From Leptospira idonii (GTDB taxonomy: Bacteria; Spirochaetota; Leptospiria; Leptospirales; Leptospiraceae): a stretch of 64,000 nt of DNA. Every line of letters starts with the position of its first letter. The first letter of the stretch is position 1. A program made the position numbers and the translations under genes. Positions 47,136 to 55,853 of the stretch are shown here, piece after piece. Below the pieces are notes generated by a model. It searched no databases and had not been told where the DNA came from. It saw only the letters and a list, made by a program, of their open reading frames with translations. Where the stretch lies: NCBI RefSeq assembly GCF_004770995.1, contig NZ_RQHW01000033.1:62001-126000 (forward strand), in the 5' to 3' direction.

Positions 47136-48897
47136 ATTTTCTTTGTTATTCGCCTTCGGTTGCGGTTTTGTCGGTAAAATGGATGGCAGCCGGAGACTGA
47201 GCGAAGCTTTTTTGGCTGAATATTTGAATCTGACCATCACTCCTAGCATCGTTGCTTCAGTGGAAGCCAATTCGGTCATCAATTCCCTTTCCGATCTGAA
47301 TGTCCGTTTGCCCTATCCTTTGTTAAATGAAATTCATAAGGAAAACATAAGTTTGGAAGGTTACGGAAAGGGCAGTTTGCAGTTGGAAACCGTTCGACAG
47401 CTTTCCCCTCAGGATATTAGTTTGAGTTTTTCCGGAAATCTAAATGACGGAGAACTTTTTATTCATTTTTCCGGCTTGAAATTTTACGGACGATTCGGAG
47501 AGACAAATGAAAGTTATTCGATTCGATATGTAGTGAACAATCAAAGACCTTTTTTGAGTCTCGATTTTGTTGATGGTGATTTCCCTTCTTTTTTGGAAGA
47601 CGGTTATCTGGACATCCAATATTCCGAACAGGTATTAGGTGCGGATAAAAGAGAAAATTATTCTCTTTCCGAACCGATTGCAAGCGATGTTCTTATTTTA
47701 AATGTTCTGTCATTGGGAAATAATCGTTATCGTTTGGTTCTTGCCGGGAAATCCTACCGGAATTTTTCCTCTTTCACTTTGACCGTATCTTCCGTCACGG
47801 ATGTTGCAGGGGAAAAATTGCAAAATCCTCTGATTCGCTTCGTGCAACCCAGAGTGAAACAAGTCGCCACCATGTCCCAACCTCGTTGTTTCCCGGAATT
47901 GGTAAAACTTACCGATGGGAAAGTGATGATCATAGGAGGGGCGTTGGATGCCCTAATACCATTGAATACGATCGAGATATTTGATCCTTCAGATAATTCT
48001 GTAACAGCATATCCGTACAACATGAATCAACTCCGATGGGAACATACGGCTAACTTACTTCCTGATGGCAGAGTCATTGTAGTAGCAGGAGTAAAAGGTA
48101 ATAATGGAGTTCTTGCGAATTATTTGAGTGACTACGAAATATTGGATCCATCCGGAACGACTCCTCCCATACTTGCTTCTTTACCTGGTGCGGTACCTAG
48201 AAAAGGCCATAAATCGATCGTTGCAGGAGATGGCAACTTGTACATCTTAGGTGGAAGGAATGCACCAGGTGTCGCTGATGCAGTTTATCAGAGTCGGGTG
48301 GATGTTTTTTATCCTGCCACGAACACTACTTCCGTATCCGCAAGCATGAATGTTCGTCGAGAAGGGGTTGCTGTGGAATTGAGTCCTACAGGTAAAATCA
48401 TGGCCTCCGGAGGAATTCGCCAGAGAGTCACTCACGATAACACCTTCGAGATGTACGACCCAATCGCTCAAACGAGTTATTTATACCCGAATACTCTCAA
48501 TACGACCAGACGAGACCATAGTATGATCCGCTCTCCTTTCGGAGATTATTTTGTGTTAGGTGGCGGAAATATTGGCGGAATCGCAAGCGTAGAAAAAATT
48601 TCTTCGGAGGGAATCGTTTCTATCGTGGGGGCTTTCCAAGAAATTAGATATAAAGGTAGGTTCGAAGTTTGGAATGATAGTTCTATCATCGCCATTGGAG
48701 GGGGGGTAGGTACAGCACCTTCCGATAGTTTAGAAACTATTAATTTTAAGTCAGAAAAGTTCTATCAAGTAGTTAATTTACCTTTCACGGGAGGTTGTAT
48801 TTCTACAATCGCTTTGGGGAAAAGGGATATATTGATCGTAGTTGGCGATTTGGGTGGAACGTATAAAAATTTGCAGAGGTTGAAAGCGGATGAATAA
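47107..48897 (+). CDS. Kelch-propeller lipoprotein, copy 1
   Basis: 596 aa. The signal segment ends at lipobox FAFGC. A first region (about 35-145) is followed by an Ig-like domain (about 150-255; EDGYLDIQYSEQVLGAD, then NRYRLVLAG) and seven Kelch motifs (about 270-590) of the form LpdGrv-i-GG..(N/T)..E-(Y/F)dP, enough for one seven-bladed beta-propeller. Its start overlaps the caspase gene by 29 bases, implying translational coupling. Paralogous to the next two genes. Probably envelope-anchored, with a ligand- or partner-binding propeller; no enzymatic residues recognised. Confidence 0.8.
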   Translation: MSSVINIVFKFSLLFAFGCGFVGKMDGSRRLSEAFLAEYLNLTITPSIVASVEANSVINSLSDLNVRLPYPLLNEIHKENISLEGYGKGSLQLETVRQLSPQDISLSFSGNLNDGELFIHFSGLKFYGRFGETNESYSIRYVVNNQRPFLSLDFVDGDFPSFLEDGYLDIQYSEQVLGADKRENYSLSEPIASDVLILNVLSLGNNRYRLVLAGKSYRNFSSFTLTVSSVTDVAGEKLQNPLIRFVQPRVKQVATMSQPRCFPELVKLTDGKVMIIGGALDALIPLNTIEIFDPSDNSVTAYPYNMNQLRWEHTANLLPDGRVIVVAGVKGNNGVLANYLSDYEILDPSGTTPPILASLPGAVPRKGHKSIVAGDGNLYILGGRNAPGVADAVYQSRVDVFYPATNTTSVSASMNVRREGVAVELSPTGKIMASGGIRQRVTHDNTFEMYDPIAQTSYLYPNTLNTTRRDHSMIRSPFGDYFVLGGGNIGGIASVEKISSEGIVSIVGAFQEIRYKGRFEVWNDSSIIAIGGGVGTAPSDSLETINFKSEKFYQVVNLPFTGGCISTIALGKRDILIVVGDLGGTYKNLQRLKADE

Positions 48898-50650
48898 ACG
48901 TTTAGGATGTTTTCTTTTCGTTTTTCTGCTTTGTAATTGTTTCAGTCGAACGGAAGATTCTAAGGAAAAACTTCTTTTTTGGAGCGATGTGACGTTCGCG
49001 TTTGTGCAAAGAACCGTCAATTTGAGTTCCGATCCGGATCTACAAAGGCCTGTCTCCACTTTGCGTTTTTCCATCCATTTTTCGGAACCAATCGCATCTC
49101 AAATTCGTGCGGAGGAGATAGAGATTCGATCTTCTTCAAATAAGATCGTTACGGGTGTTTCCGTGGAGCGATTAGATAATGTTAGGTTAAGGATCGTTTT
49201 TCCTGATGATACCGTTCCGGGAGAATATAGTATCGATTTTTCAAAATGTATTATTAGTTTGGGCAAACAAATTTCACCTTCGGAATATAAGTTCATTTAT
49301 GACCCGGAGGCTCCTTCTTTGTCCAGCTCCCATGGAAATATTTTGGATAGCTCTTTTTTCTCCGATGGGTATCTGGATGTGAATTACAGTGAGCCAGTGC
49401 AAGGTGCCGACTTTCTGGATCATTACACATTGTCCGGTTCCGCAATAGGAAGCATTCGCCTTTCCAGTGTATTTAAGATTAAAACGAATTTATACAGATT
49501 GTTTTTTACAGGTGTTCCTGCTGCTAGCGGAGGTTTACTGTATTTATCCGCTAAAAACATAAAAGATGAAGCTGGAAATAATTTGTCTTCCCAACCTATC
49601 GAATGGAGAATTTACGGCTTCAAACAAGCCGGAAATTTATTGATCGGTCGCAGAGAAACCACTCCGGTCATTCTGAATTCCGGCGAAATTTTAATCACGG
49701 GAGGATATACGGATACAGGGCTTACGAACACCGCAGAAATTTATAATCCAACGACTCGTGTCTCCCGGTTTACTGCAGGTAATTTGTCACAAGTGAGGCG
49801 ACGCCATTCTGTGACCCTCCTTCAAAACGGAAAAGTTTTCATTGCGGGAGGAGGGGCAGTTGTAATTGGAATAGCTGACGATCCGACTGCTTCCACTGAA
49901 ATTTATGATCCGTCTACGGATAGTTTTACTCCGGGGCCTTCCTTACAAAGACCTAAGATGGATCATACGGCGACTCTTTTGAGTTCCGGCAAGGTTTTGA
50001 TTGCCGGAGGCATAGAGAATGAAAGATCTGGCTCGTTGGATGCGGTGGGGACTGCAGAAATTTATGATCCTGTTTCCAATTCGATTACAAGTATTTCCAG
50101 TTTGAATTATCTCAGAAAATCACATAGAGCGGCTCGTCTTCAGGATGGAAATTTATATATGTTTGGCGGTACTTCCCGTCTAGGCCTTGGTGCTTTATAT
50201 GCCTATGAAACGGAAATCTTCAATGAAGCCACATCTGATTTTTCCGTGGTTAGCAAATATAAACTGAATTATCCCCGATCTAATTTTGTTTTAAGAACCT
50301 TTTCTTCAGATGGAATCGTAGCTATTGGATCTTCCACTTCGGAAGTCTTCGATCCCAAAGAAAATTCTTTTCAAATCAGCAGTGATCTATCGACCCCGAG
50401 AAACAGCTATACTTCCGTTCAATTGAGTGATGGAAAGAGCATTTTGTTTGGAGGTGAGAACGATAATAACTTCGTATCTAGAATCGATTTTTATGATCCT
50501 GCAAGCGCTCTATTCAGGTTAGGAAGTAGACTGCTTTATCCCAGAGTCTCACCTTTCAGTGTTCTTCTTCCCGGTGATAAGGTTTTGATTTTCGGCGGCT
50601 ACGATATTCGTATGATTACTGCAGTGGAGGAGTATTCGTATGAAATGTAG
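48890..50650 (+). CDS. Kelch-propeller lipoprotein, copy 2
   Basis: 586 aa. The signal ends at lipobox LLCNC. Two Ig-like/invasin-type domains (about 50-140 and 145-240; IHFSEPIASQI and LDVNYSEPVQGAD) precede seven Kelch motifs (about 255-585), such as LNSGEILITGGYT, LQNGKVFIAGGG, LSSGKVLIAGGIE and LPGDKVLIFGGYD, each typically ending in (I/V)YDP. Start overlaps the first copy by eight bases. The best conserved of the three relative to a consensus Kelch repeat. Confidence 0.82.
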   Translation: MNKRLGCFLFVFLLCNCFSRTEDSKEKLLFWSDVTFAFVQRTVNLSSDPDLQRPVSTLRFSIHFSEPIASQIRAEEIEIRSSSNKIVTGVSVERLDNVRLRIVFPDDTVPGEYSIDFSKCIISLGKQISPSEYKFIYDPEAPSLSSSHGNILDSSFFSDGYLDVNYSEPVQGADFLDHYTLSGSAIGSIRLSSVFKIKTNLYRLFFTGVPAASGGLLYLSAKNIKDEAGNNLSSQPIEWRIYGFKQAGNLLIGRRETTPVILNSGEILITGGYTDTGLTNTAEIYNPTTRVSRFTAGNLSQVRRRHSVTLLQNGKVFIAGGGAVVIGIADDPTASTEIYDPSTDSFTPGPSLQRPKMDHTATLLSSGKVLIAGGIENERSGSLDAVGTAEIYDPVSNSITSISSLNYLRKSHRAARLQDGNLYMFGGTSRLGLGALYAYETEIFNEATSDFSVVSKYKLNYPRSNFVLRTFSSDGIVAIGSSTSEVFDPKENSFQISSDLSTPRNSYTSVQLSDGKSILFGGENDNNFVSRIDFYDPASALFRLGSRLLYPRVSPFSVLLPGDKVLIFGGYDIRMITAVEEYSYEM

Positions 50651-52427
50651 TTTTTTATCCTTCTTGGTTGCCTGCTTGCTTATTTCCTGTTCCATAGGTG
50701 ATTTTAAATCCGGCTCCGAGAAAGGAAGAGAAGCTATGTTTCTGGAATTGACTTTCGGCTATTTATTTCAAGGAACCAGTGTTTGTCGAGTCACTCCGGA
50801 TCAATCGAAAGTATTGTCCCATTGGGAAGAAATTCGTGTCCAATGTCCTTTCGGTTATACGATCGCAGAGGAATCCCTTTCCCAATCGATTCGTTACGAG
50901 GCTTTGGATGCATCCGATTCGAACTCTGTTTCCGATTTTTATTGGGAAAGAATTTCTTCCGAGGAAGTGAAATTGAAAGCGAGATCTTCCGATGTTTCCG
51001 GTAAAATTTCCTTTATACTCATATCCATATACGAAGAATCGGGAGCAAAACATTCCCCTATCGAATATTCCATCATAATCGACAAAAATCCTCCTGTAGC
51101 GACCGCAAAGTTTCCTTCCGGCAATTACGATATTTCCATATTTTTGACAAATCAATTCGATTTGGAATTTTCAGAACCTGTCACAGGTGCCGACCAATTG
51201 TTCAATTATGAGATCGTTTCTTCTTTGGGAGGTAGTTTGACGATACGAAATATTGCCAGACTCTCCGACAGATCGTATCGAATTTTTTGGCAAGGAAGCT
51301 TTCCTAGATCAGGAGGAACCTTACAGCTTACGATTCGAAATATAAAAGATGGCGCAGGTAATGCGGCGGTACCAGGATTTCAATACCGCATCTCCGGTTG
51401 GAAGCCAGGACCTAATTTGAATCAGCCAAGAATCGAATTTCAAGCAGTGACTCTATCTAACGGGGATATACTTATGTTAGGTGGTGTGATTTCTTCGACG
51501 ATCCTTCGGTCGGTGGAAAGATATTCCGAATCCGTAAATTCTTTCGTCACTCAAAACGATATAAGTATAGGAAGAAGGGCGTTTGCCGCTTCTGTGACAG
51601 CTTCGGATGAAATCGTTCTTTCCGGTGGATATGGAACCAATGTTTCGAACGACGCCGCTATGAGAAATACGACAGATATTTATAATCCGAATACGGGAAC
51701 TTGGTCTTTAGGCCCGAATTTATCTTCCGTTCGAGTGGCTCATTCTTCCTGTACACTTCCCGATGGAAGAGTGTTGATTACAGGAGGAAGGGTGAATAGT
51801 GCTTCGAGTTCCGCTCCCGTTAAGACTTCACATATCATCACTTTAGACCATTCCGGAGGCGGAACGATTGCCCACTACAATTTGTTAGTTGCCAGGATGG
51901 GTCATACTTCCGTACTTTTACCAAATGGAAAAGTTTGGATTGCAGGATACGGAAAACAAACCGAATACTTCGATTATCAAACAAATGCATTTAGTTTAGG
52001 ACCTGAATTGGCCGTAAGCCAAGATTCTATGGTCACCTTGCAAGATGTAGACGGTAATGTGTATTTGATCGGAGGTACTTCCGGTTTTGTTACAGACGTT
52101 GTGCAAAAATACGATTGGAGGACGGAAGAGGTCAGCATCGTCTCTTATATGACCAAAGGTAGATTTAAACACACTGGGGTTAGGCTCCCCGACGGAAATT
52201 TTTTGATTATGGGGGGAACCCTTGATGAACTTTCAGCTAGTTTGGCGATCGTCGAAAAAATTTGGAAAGAAGGAGGATTGATTGGATTTCCCCTTCCCCC
52301 AATGGCGCAAAGAAGAGAAAATTCCCAAGCTGTTCGATTGCCTTCGGGAAGAGTTATGATGATCGGAGGGGCTTCCGGTACCGGTATCGTGGATTATTTA
52401 CTGTCAACGGAAATATTCGGGGATTGA
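50640..52427 (+). CDS. Kelch-propeller lipoprotein, copy 3
   Basis: 595 aa. The signal ends at lipobox LLISC. Ig-like region with FDLEFSEPVTGADQLFNYEI (about 170-250) and a preceding beta domain (about 45-165), then seven Kelch motifs (about 265-590): LSNGDILMLGGV, LPDGRVLITGGR, LPNGKVWIAGYG, LPDGNFLIMGGT, LPSGRVMMIGGA and two weaker ones. It starts 11 bases inside copy 2 and ends 6 bases before the convergent DUF4384 gene. Confidence 0.82.
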   Translation: MKCSFLSFLVACLLISCSIGDFKSGSEKGREAMFLELTFGYLFQGTSVCRVTPDQSKVLSHWEEIRVQCPFGYTIAEESLSQSIRYEALDASDSNSVSDFYWERISSEEVKLKARSSDVSGKISFILISIYEESGAKHSPIEYSIIIDKNPPVATAKFPSGNYDISIFLTNQFDLEFSEPVTGADQLFNYEIVSSLGGSLTIRNIARLSDRSYRIFWQGSFPRSGGTLQLTIRNIKDGAGNAAVPGFQYRISGWKPGPNLNQPRIEFQAVTLSNGDILMLGGVISSTILRSVERYSESVNSFVTQNDISIGRRAFAASVTASDEIVLSGGYGTNVSNDAAMRNTTDIYNPNTGTWSLGPNLSSVRVAHSSCTLPDGRVLITGGRVNSASSSAPVKTSHIITLDHSGGGTIAHYNLLVARMGHTSVLLPNGKVWIAGYGKQTEYFDYQTNAFSLGPELAVSQDSMVTLQDVDGNVYLIGGTSGFVTDVVQKYDWRTEEVSIVSYMTKGRFKHTGVRLPDGNFLIMGGTLDELSASLAIVEKIWKEGGLIGFPLPPMAQRRENSQAVRLPSGRVMMIGGASGTGIVDYLLSTEIFGD

Positions 52428-52433
52428 ATCATC

Positions 52434-53360
52434 TTAGTTTGAGGGAGTCTTTCCTTCCGGTAAAATTTCGTATTCCCATTCGAAGACGTTTGTTTGTGCA
52501 ATCGTTTTAGAAAGTTTCTCTAGACCGGGAAAGGAACTAGACTTGGCTCCTGTCAAAGCGGGAGGAAGGAGTTTATAGAATGAATCTCCTTTTTTGCCTC
52601 TCAACTGTAGGTCGGTCCATTCTTCTTTGGAAGCAAATACTCTGATTTTGTCTTTTCCATAAGGAGGTGCCGCTTTCAATGCCTGCCCGTTTTCAGGGAT
52701 CATCACCTTTTGGCCTTTCTTCAAATAGTTTGCCGTTTGTGCCGGATTGGGGAAAATCAAAATAGGTTCGTCCGTTTTTTTCTCCGGCACTAGAACCACA
52801 TAAACGTAGTTATCTTCCAAGGATTCCAATTGAAAATGAATCGATTCTCCTGCCACATATTTGCTTTTTAAGGAAGTGAATTTAACTGGATTGGCGGGGG
52901 AGGATTTGGTTTCTGAAAGTGCCAAAAAAACGTTTCTTTTGTCTAAATAGGAATAAAAGTCAGTCAGCAATGTTTTGGTCAGAGATTCAGGAAGTGAGTT
53001 TTTGTATTCCAATCTACCTGTTAACACATCTATGAATTTGATTTGTGTTTCCGTCTTGGAAGTTTGAAGCCAAACGAATTTATCCGCATCACTGATGTTA
53101 GTGAGCCATTTTTTTGTGTTTTCATCTCCCTCACCTTTTTCATGGAACACCAAACCTTCCTTGGGAAAGTTGAAAGAGGAAAAGACTGGATTCCCTCTTT
53201 TTGTGGAAGTGATCTGGCTTCTTAGGTGCTGCATTAGAATTTGGGATTCCGCAGAATCGCCTGAAGAATGAAATGCAATTCGGTAGAGGGGTTGTCTGTT
53301 AAAAGAATCGTCCGAATGGATTGCGAAGCAGAGAAAAAGGCAAAGAAGAAAAATCTTCAT
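52434..53360 (-). CDS. exported DUF4384 domain protein
   Basis: 308 aa with a signal segment (FLLCLFLCFAIHS). The C-terminal half (about 160-260) has the DUF4384 pattern: YVAGESIHFQLESLEDNYVY then VVLVPEKKTDEPILIFPNP, KKGQKVMIPENG and KDKIRVFASKEEW. DUF4384 domains commonly occur with or fused to caspase-like C14 proteases in bacteria, so its place opposite the caspase-Kelch operon is telling. The N-terminal half is unknown. It is convergent with the Kelch genes and would have its own promoter in 53361-53705. Confidence 0.75.
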   Translation of the reverse strand: MKIFLLCLFLCFAIHSDDSFNRQPLYRIAFHSSGDSAESQILMQHLRSQITSTKRGNPVFSSFNFPKEGLVFHEKGEGDENTKKWLTNISDADKFVWLQTSKTETQIKFIDVLTGRLEYKNSLPESLTKTLLTDFYSYLDKRNVFLALSETKSSPANPVKFTSLKSKYVAGESIHFQLESLEDNYVYVVLVPEKKTDEPILIFPNPAQTANYLKKGQKVMIPENGQALKAAPPYGKDKIRVFASKEEWTDLQLRGKKGDSFYKLLPPALTGAKSSSFPGLEKLSKTIAQTNVFEWEYEILPEGKTPSN

Positions 53361-53705
53361 CTATTGAGTAGATGTATACCTCTGTTTTTTCTCTTACAAG
53401 CAGAAAAAAAGGGAAAGTTTGCTACGGAAATGGGTTCTGTCTGTCTTTTTTCTCTCATTTCCCTAGGATAGGGTTGTTCCTCGCGCCAAGGACCGCAGTG
53501 GAAATGGGGCGAAACCGGTTTCGTCCCATTGCAACGAAGGGCCTGGTCGGGGTTTGTCGGAAATATTGGTTTCAACTAACCGTTCCGAGGCGCCAAGTTG
53601 TGTTTGTCACATAATTCGGTTCCTATATCCCGAATGGTATATAAAACGGATTTGTCATAGAAACTTCTTTACTATTTTCACTACATATTTATCATTTCTT
53701 TTTCC
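53361..53705. other. 345-base intergenic region with a near-perfect palindrome
   Basis: No gene is supported here. At 53503-53530 there is a 28-bp palindrome: aatggggcgaaacc followed directly by ggtttcgtcccatt, mismatched at only one G-T position and with no loop. The octamer gcgccaag occurs at 53483 and again at 53590. The block resembles an intergenic repeat element. The promoters of the DUF4384 gene (-) and of the chemoreceptor (+) must lie on either side. Confidence 0.55.
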
Positions 53706-55778
53706 ATGAGCATTCGTTTTCGAATTTCACTCTCCATTTCCCTAGTTTTATTTGTAGGTTTCTTTATACTAACCTCCATTCAATCCTACAATTCTTATAC
53801 CCGATTGAAAGAAGAAGTGGAACAGAGTTCCGATGTAACCGCCGAAAGATGGTCTTACGAGGTGATGGAACAGCTCAATACGATGATGGGGCTGATTCGA
53901 GGATTTCGATTTCCTTTGATGTATGCGTCTCCTCCCAGAAATCAGGTCATCAGCACGATGAAGGAAATCCTGAAACGGAATCCCAATTATTTCGCCATGT
54001 GGGTTTGTTATGAAAAAAACGCCTATGACAGATTAGATGCTCAATTCAAAAACAGCTTGGGCCACGATTCTTCCGGACGATTTGTCACTTATCTTCATCA
54101 GGGAGAAAAAGAAGGGCAGGTCAATATAGACTTTCTTCGCGATTACGACAAGTTGGACGGATCCGGCGATTATTATCAGACTACTAAAAAAACCGACAAA
54201 ATGTCCGTAGTCGGTCCTTATCATTACCAAGTCGGTTCGGAAGACGTTTTGATGATTTCTCTCGTCACTCCCATTAGTTTGCCGGGCAAATTTTTAGGTG
54301 CTGCCGGTTTGGATATCGATTTGAAAGAACTTCAAGAAAGGATAGGAGATAAAAAACCGTTTCGAGGTCAAGGTTATATCGCTCTTGTGTCACCTGACGG
54401 TATTTATGCGTTAAACGGTTTGGAAGCGAAGTTAGTCGGTTCTAAAATCGGTGATCCGGAAGAGATGAAACTTTTCCAAGAGAAAAACGGAAAAGGGGAG
54501 CGGTTCACTTTTACTTCCAACGGACATTCCCATTATTATTTTCCGTTTCATATCGGCAAAGATCCCAAGTTTTGGACGATGCAGGTGAGTATTCCCAACT
54601 CGATTTATTTTGAAAGCATCAGTAAGATTATTTTGGAAACGGCTATCGTTTCGTTTCTGATTTTGGTTGTAGTGCTTTTGTTTTTGAATTTGATTTTCCA
54701 AAGATTGGTAAGTTCTGGACTTCTTCTTGCGATGAAGTTCTCCAGTAGAATCGCAGAAGGGAATTTACTCGCCGTTTGCGAATACAATCGTCCGGATGAA
54801 ATCGGCAAACTTTTACAAAGTATGATTCAGATGAAAGAGAGTTTGGTGACTATCATCTCTCAGATTAAGATTTCTTCTGAAAAACTAGGAACTCATTCCA
54901 GAGATATGTCCTCCACCTCCGAGAATTTTTCGGATGTGGCTCAAACGCAAGCCTCCGCAGCAGAAGAATCTTCCGCCGCCATAGAAGAACTTTCCGCTTC
55001 TGCGGATAACGTAGGCAGATCGATGGAAGAAGCAGTCGGAAAAATGAAAGAGATCGATTCCAGCGTGATTCGTTTGAGAGAGCAGATAGAAAGCATCAAT
55101 ATAGAAATGCAAAGTCTGGTTCGGCTTGCAGGAGAATCGAAAAATCAGGCGTTAGTCGGTGAAGATGCCATGTCGTCTTCCATGAATGCGATGGAAGATA
55201 TTGGAGACAGGGCTTCTCGAATCAGCGAAGTTTTGGACATCATCACGGATATTTCGGAAAAAACCAACTTACTTGCGCTCAATGCTGCCATCGAGGCTGC
55301 CAGAGCAGGAGAAGCAGGAAGAGGATTTGCTGTCGTAGCGGAAGAGATAGGTAAACTGGCGAATCAAACTTCATCTTCCGTTCAGGAGATCGGGAGTTTG
55401 GTTATTTCTACGAACCAGGCAGTGACGAACGGAAATGCAAAAGTGGAAGAAGCTTCTAAAGTGTTGAAGTCTCTCAATTTGAGAGTGAATGAATTCGAAT
55501 CTTCCGCAAACAAAGTTTTGATTTCTGTTCGTTCTCAAGAAAAAAATACGATCGATATAGGAAATCATGCTCGCAGTTTGACTCAGCTTAATCTTCAGAT
55601 CGAGGAAGCGGTGTTCGAACAAAAGAGAGCTACAGAAGAAATCTCAAAAACCATCATCAGTATTTCAGAAGGCACACAAGAAGTCGCAGAAGGTGCGGAT
55701 CAATTGACTGCTTTATCTGCGGAGATTTTGGGTCAGGCGAATCATCTCTCTTCACAAATTGGAAAATTTAAAATTTAG
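53706..55778 (+). CDS. dCache-type methyl-accepting chemotaxis protein
   Basis: 690 aa. Two membrane helices (about 8-28 and 310-335) flank a large periplasmic dCache sensor domain (about 35-300; [51 protein letters not shown]). A HAMP-type linker (about 335-385) leads to the cytoplasmic signalling coiled coil, with the hairpin tip [20 protein letters not shown] and [13 protein letters not shown]. Its ligand is unknown; dCache domains often bind amino acids or small organic acids. A terminator follows. Confidence 0.93.
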   Translation: MSIRFRISLSISLVLFVGFFILTSIQSYNSYTRLKEEVEQSSDVTAERWSYEVMEQLNTMMGLIRGFRFPLMYASPPRNQVISTMKEILKRNPNYFAMWVCYEKNAYDRLDAQFKNSLGHDSSGRFVTYLHQGEKEGQVNIDFLRDYDKLDGSGDYYQTTKKTDKMSVVGPYHYQVGSEDVLMISLVTPISLPGKFLGAAGLDIDLKELQERIGDKKPFRGQGYIALVSPDGIYALNGLEAKLVGSKIGDPEEMKLFQEKNGKGERFTFTSNGHSHYYFPFHIGKDPKFWTMQVSIPNSIYFESISKIILETAIVSFLILVVVLLFLNLIFQRLVSSGLLLAMKFSSRIAEGNLLAVCEYNRPDEIGKLLQSMIQMKESLVTIISQIKISSEKLGTHSRDMSSTSENFSDVAQTQASAAEESSAAIEELSASADNVGRSMEEAVGKMKEIDSSVIRLREQIESINIEMQSLVRLAGESKNQALVGEDAMSSSMNAMEDIGDRASRISEVLDIITDISEKTNLLALNAAIEAARAGEAGRGFAVVAEEIGKLANQTSSSVQEIGSLVISTNQAVTNGNAKVEEASKVLKSLNLRVNEFESSANKVLISVRSQEKNTIDIGNHARSLTQLNLQIEEAVFEQKRATEEISKTIISISEGTQEVAEGADQLTALSAEILGQANHLSSQIGKFKI

Positions 55779-55810
55779 ATTTTAGTTGATTTCGAATCGT
55801 CTTGGATTCA

Positions 55811-55853
55811 AAGGCAAACAGGAGAATTCCTTCTGTTTGCCTTCTGTTTTTTC
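55811..55853 (+). terminator. rho-independent terminator after the chemoreceptor
   Basis: aaggcaaacag (55811-55821) pairs perfectly with ctgtttgcctt (55833-55843) around an 11-base loop, followed by CTGTTTTTTC, 33 bases past the stop. Confidence 0.88.
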
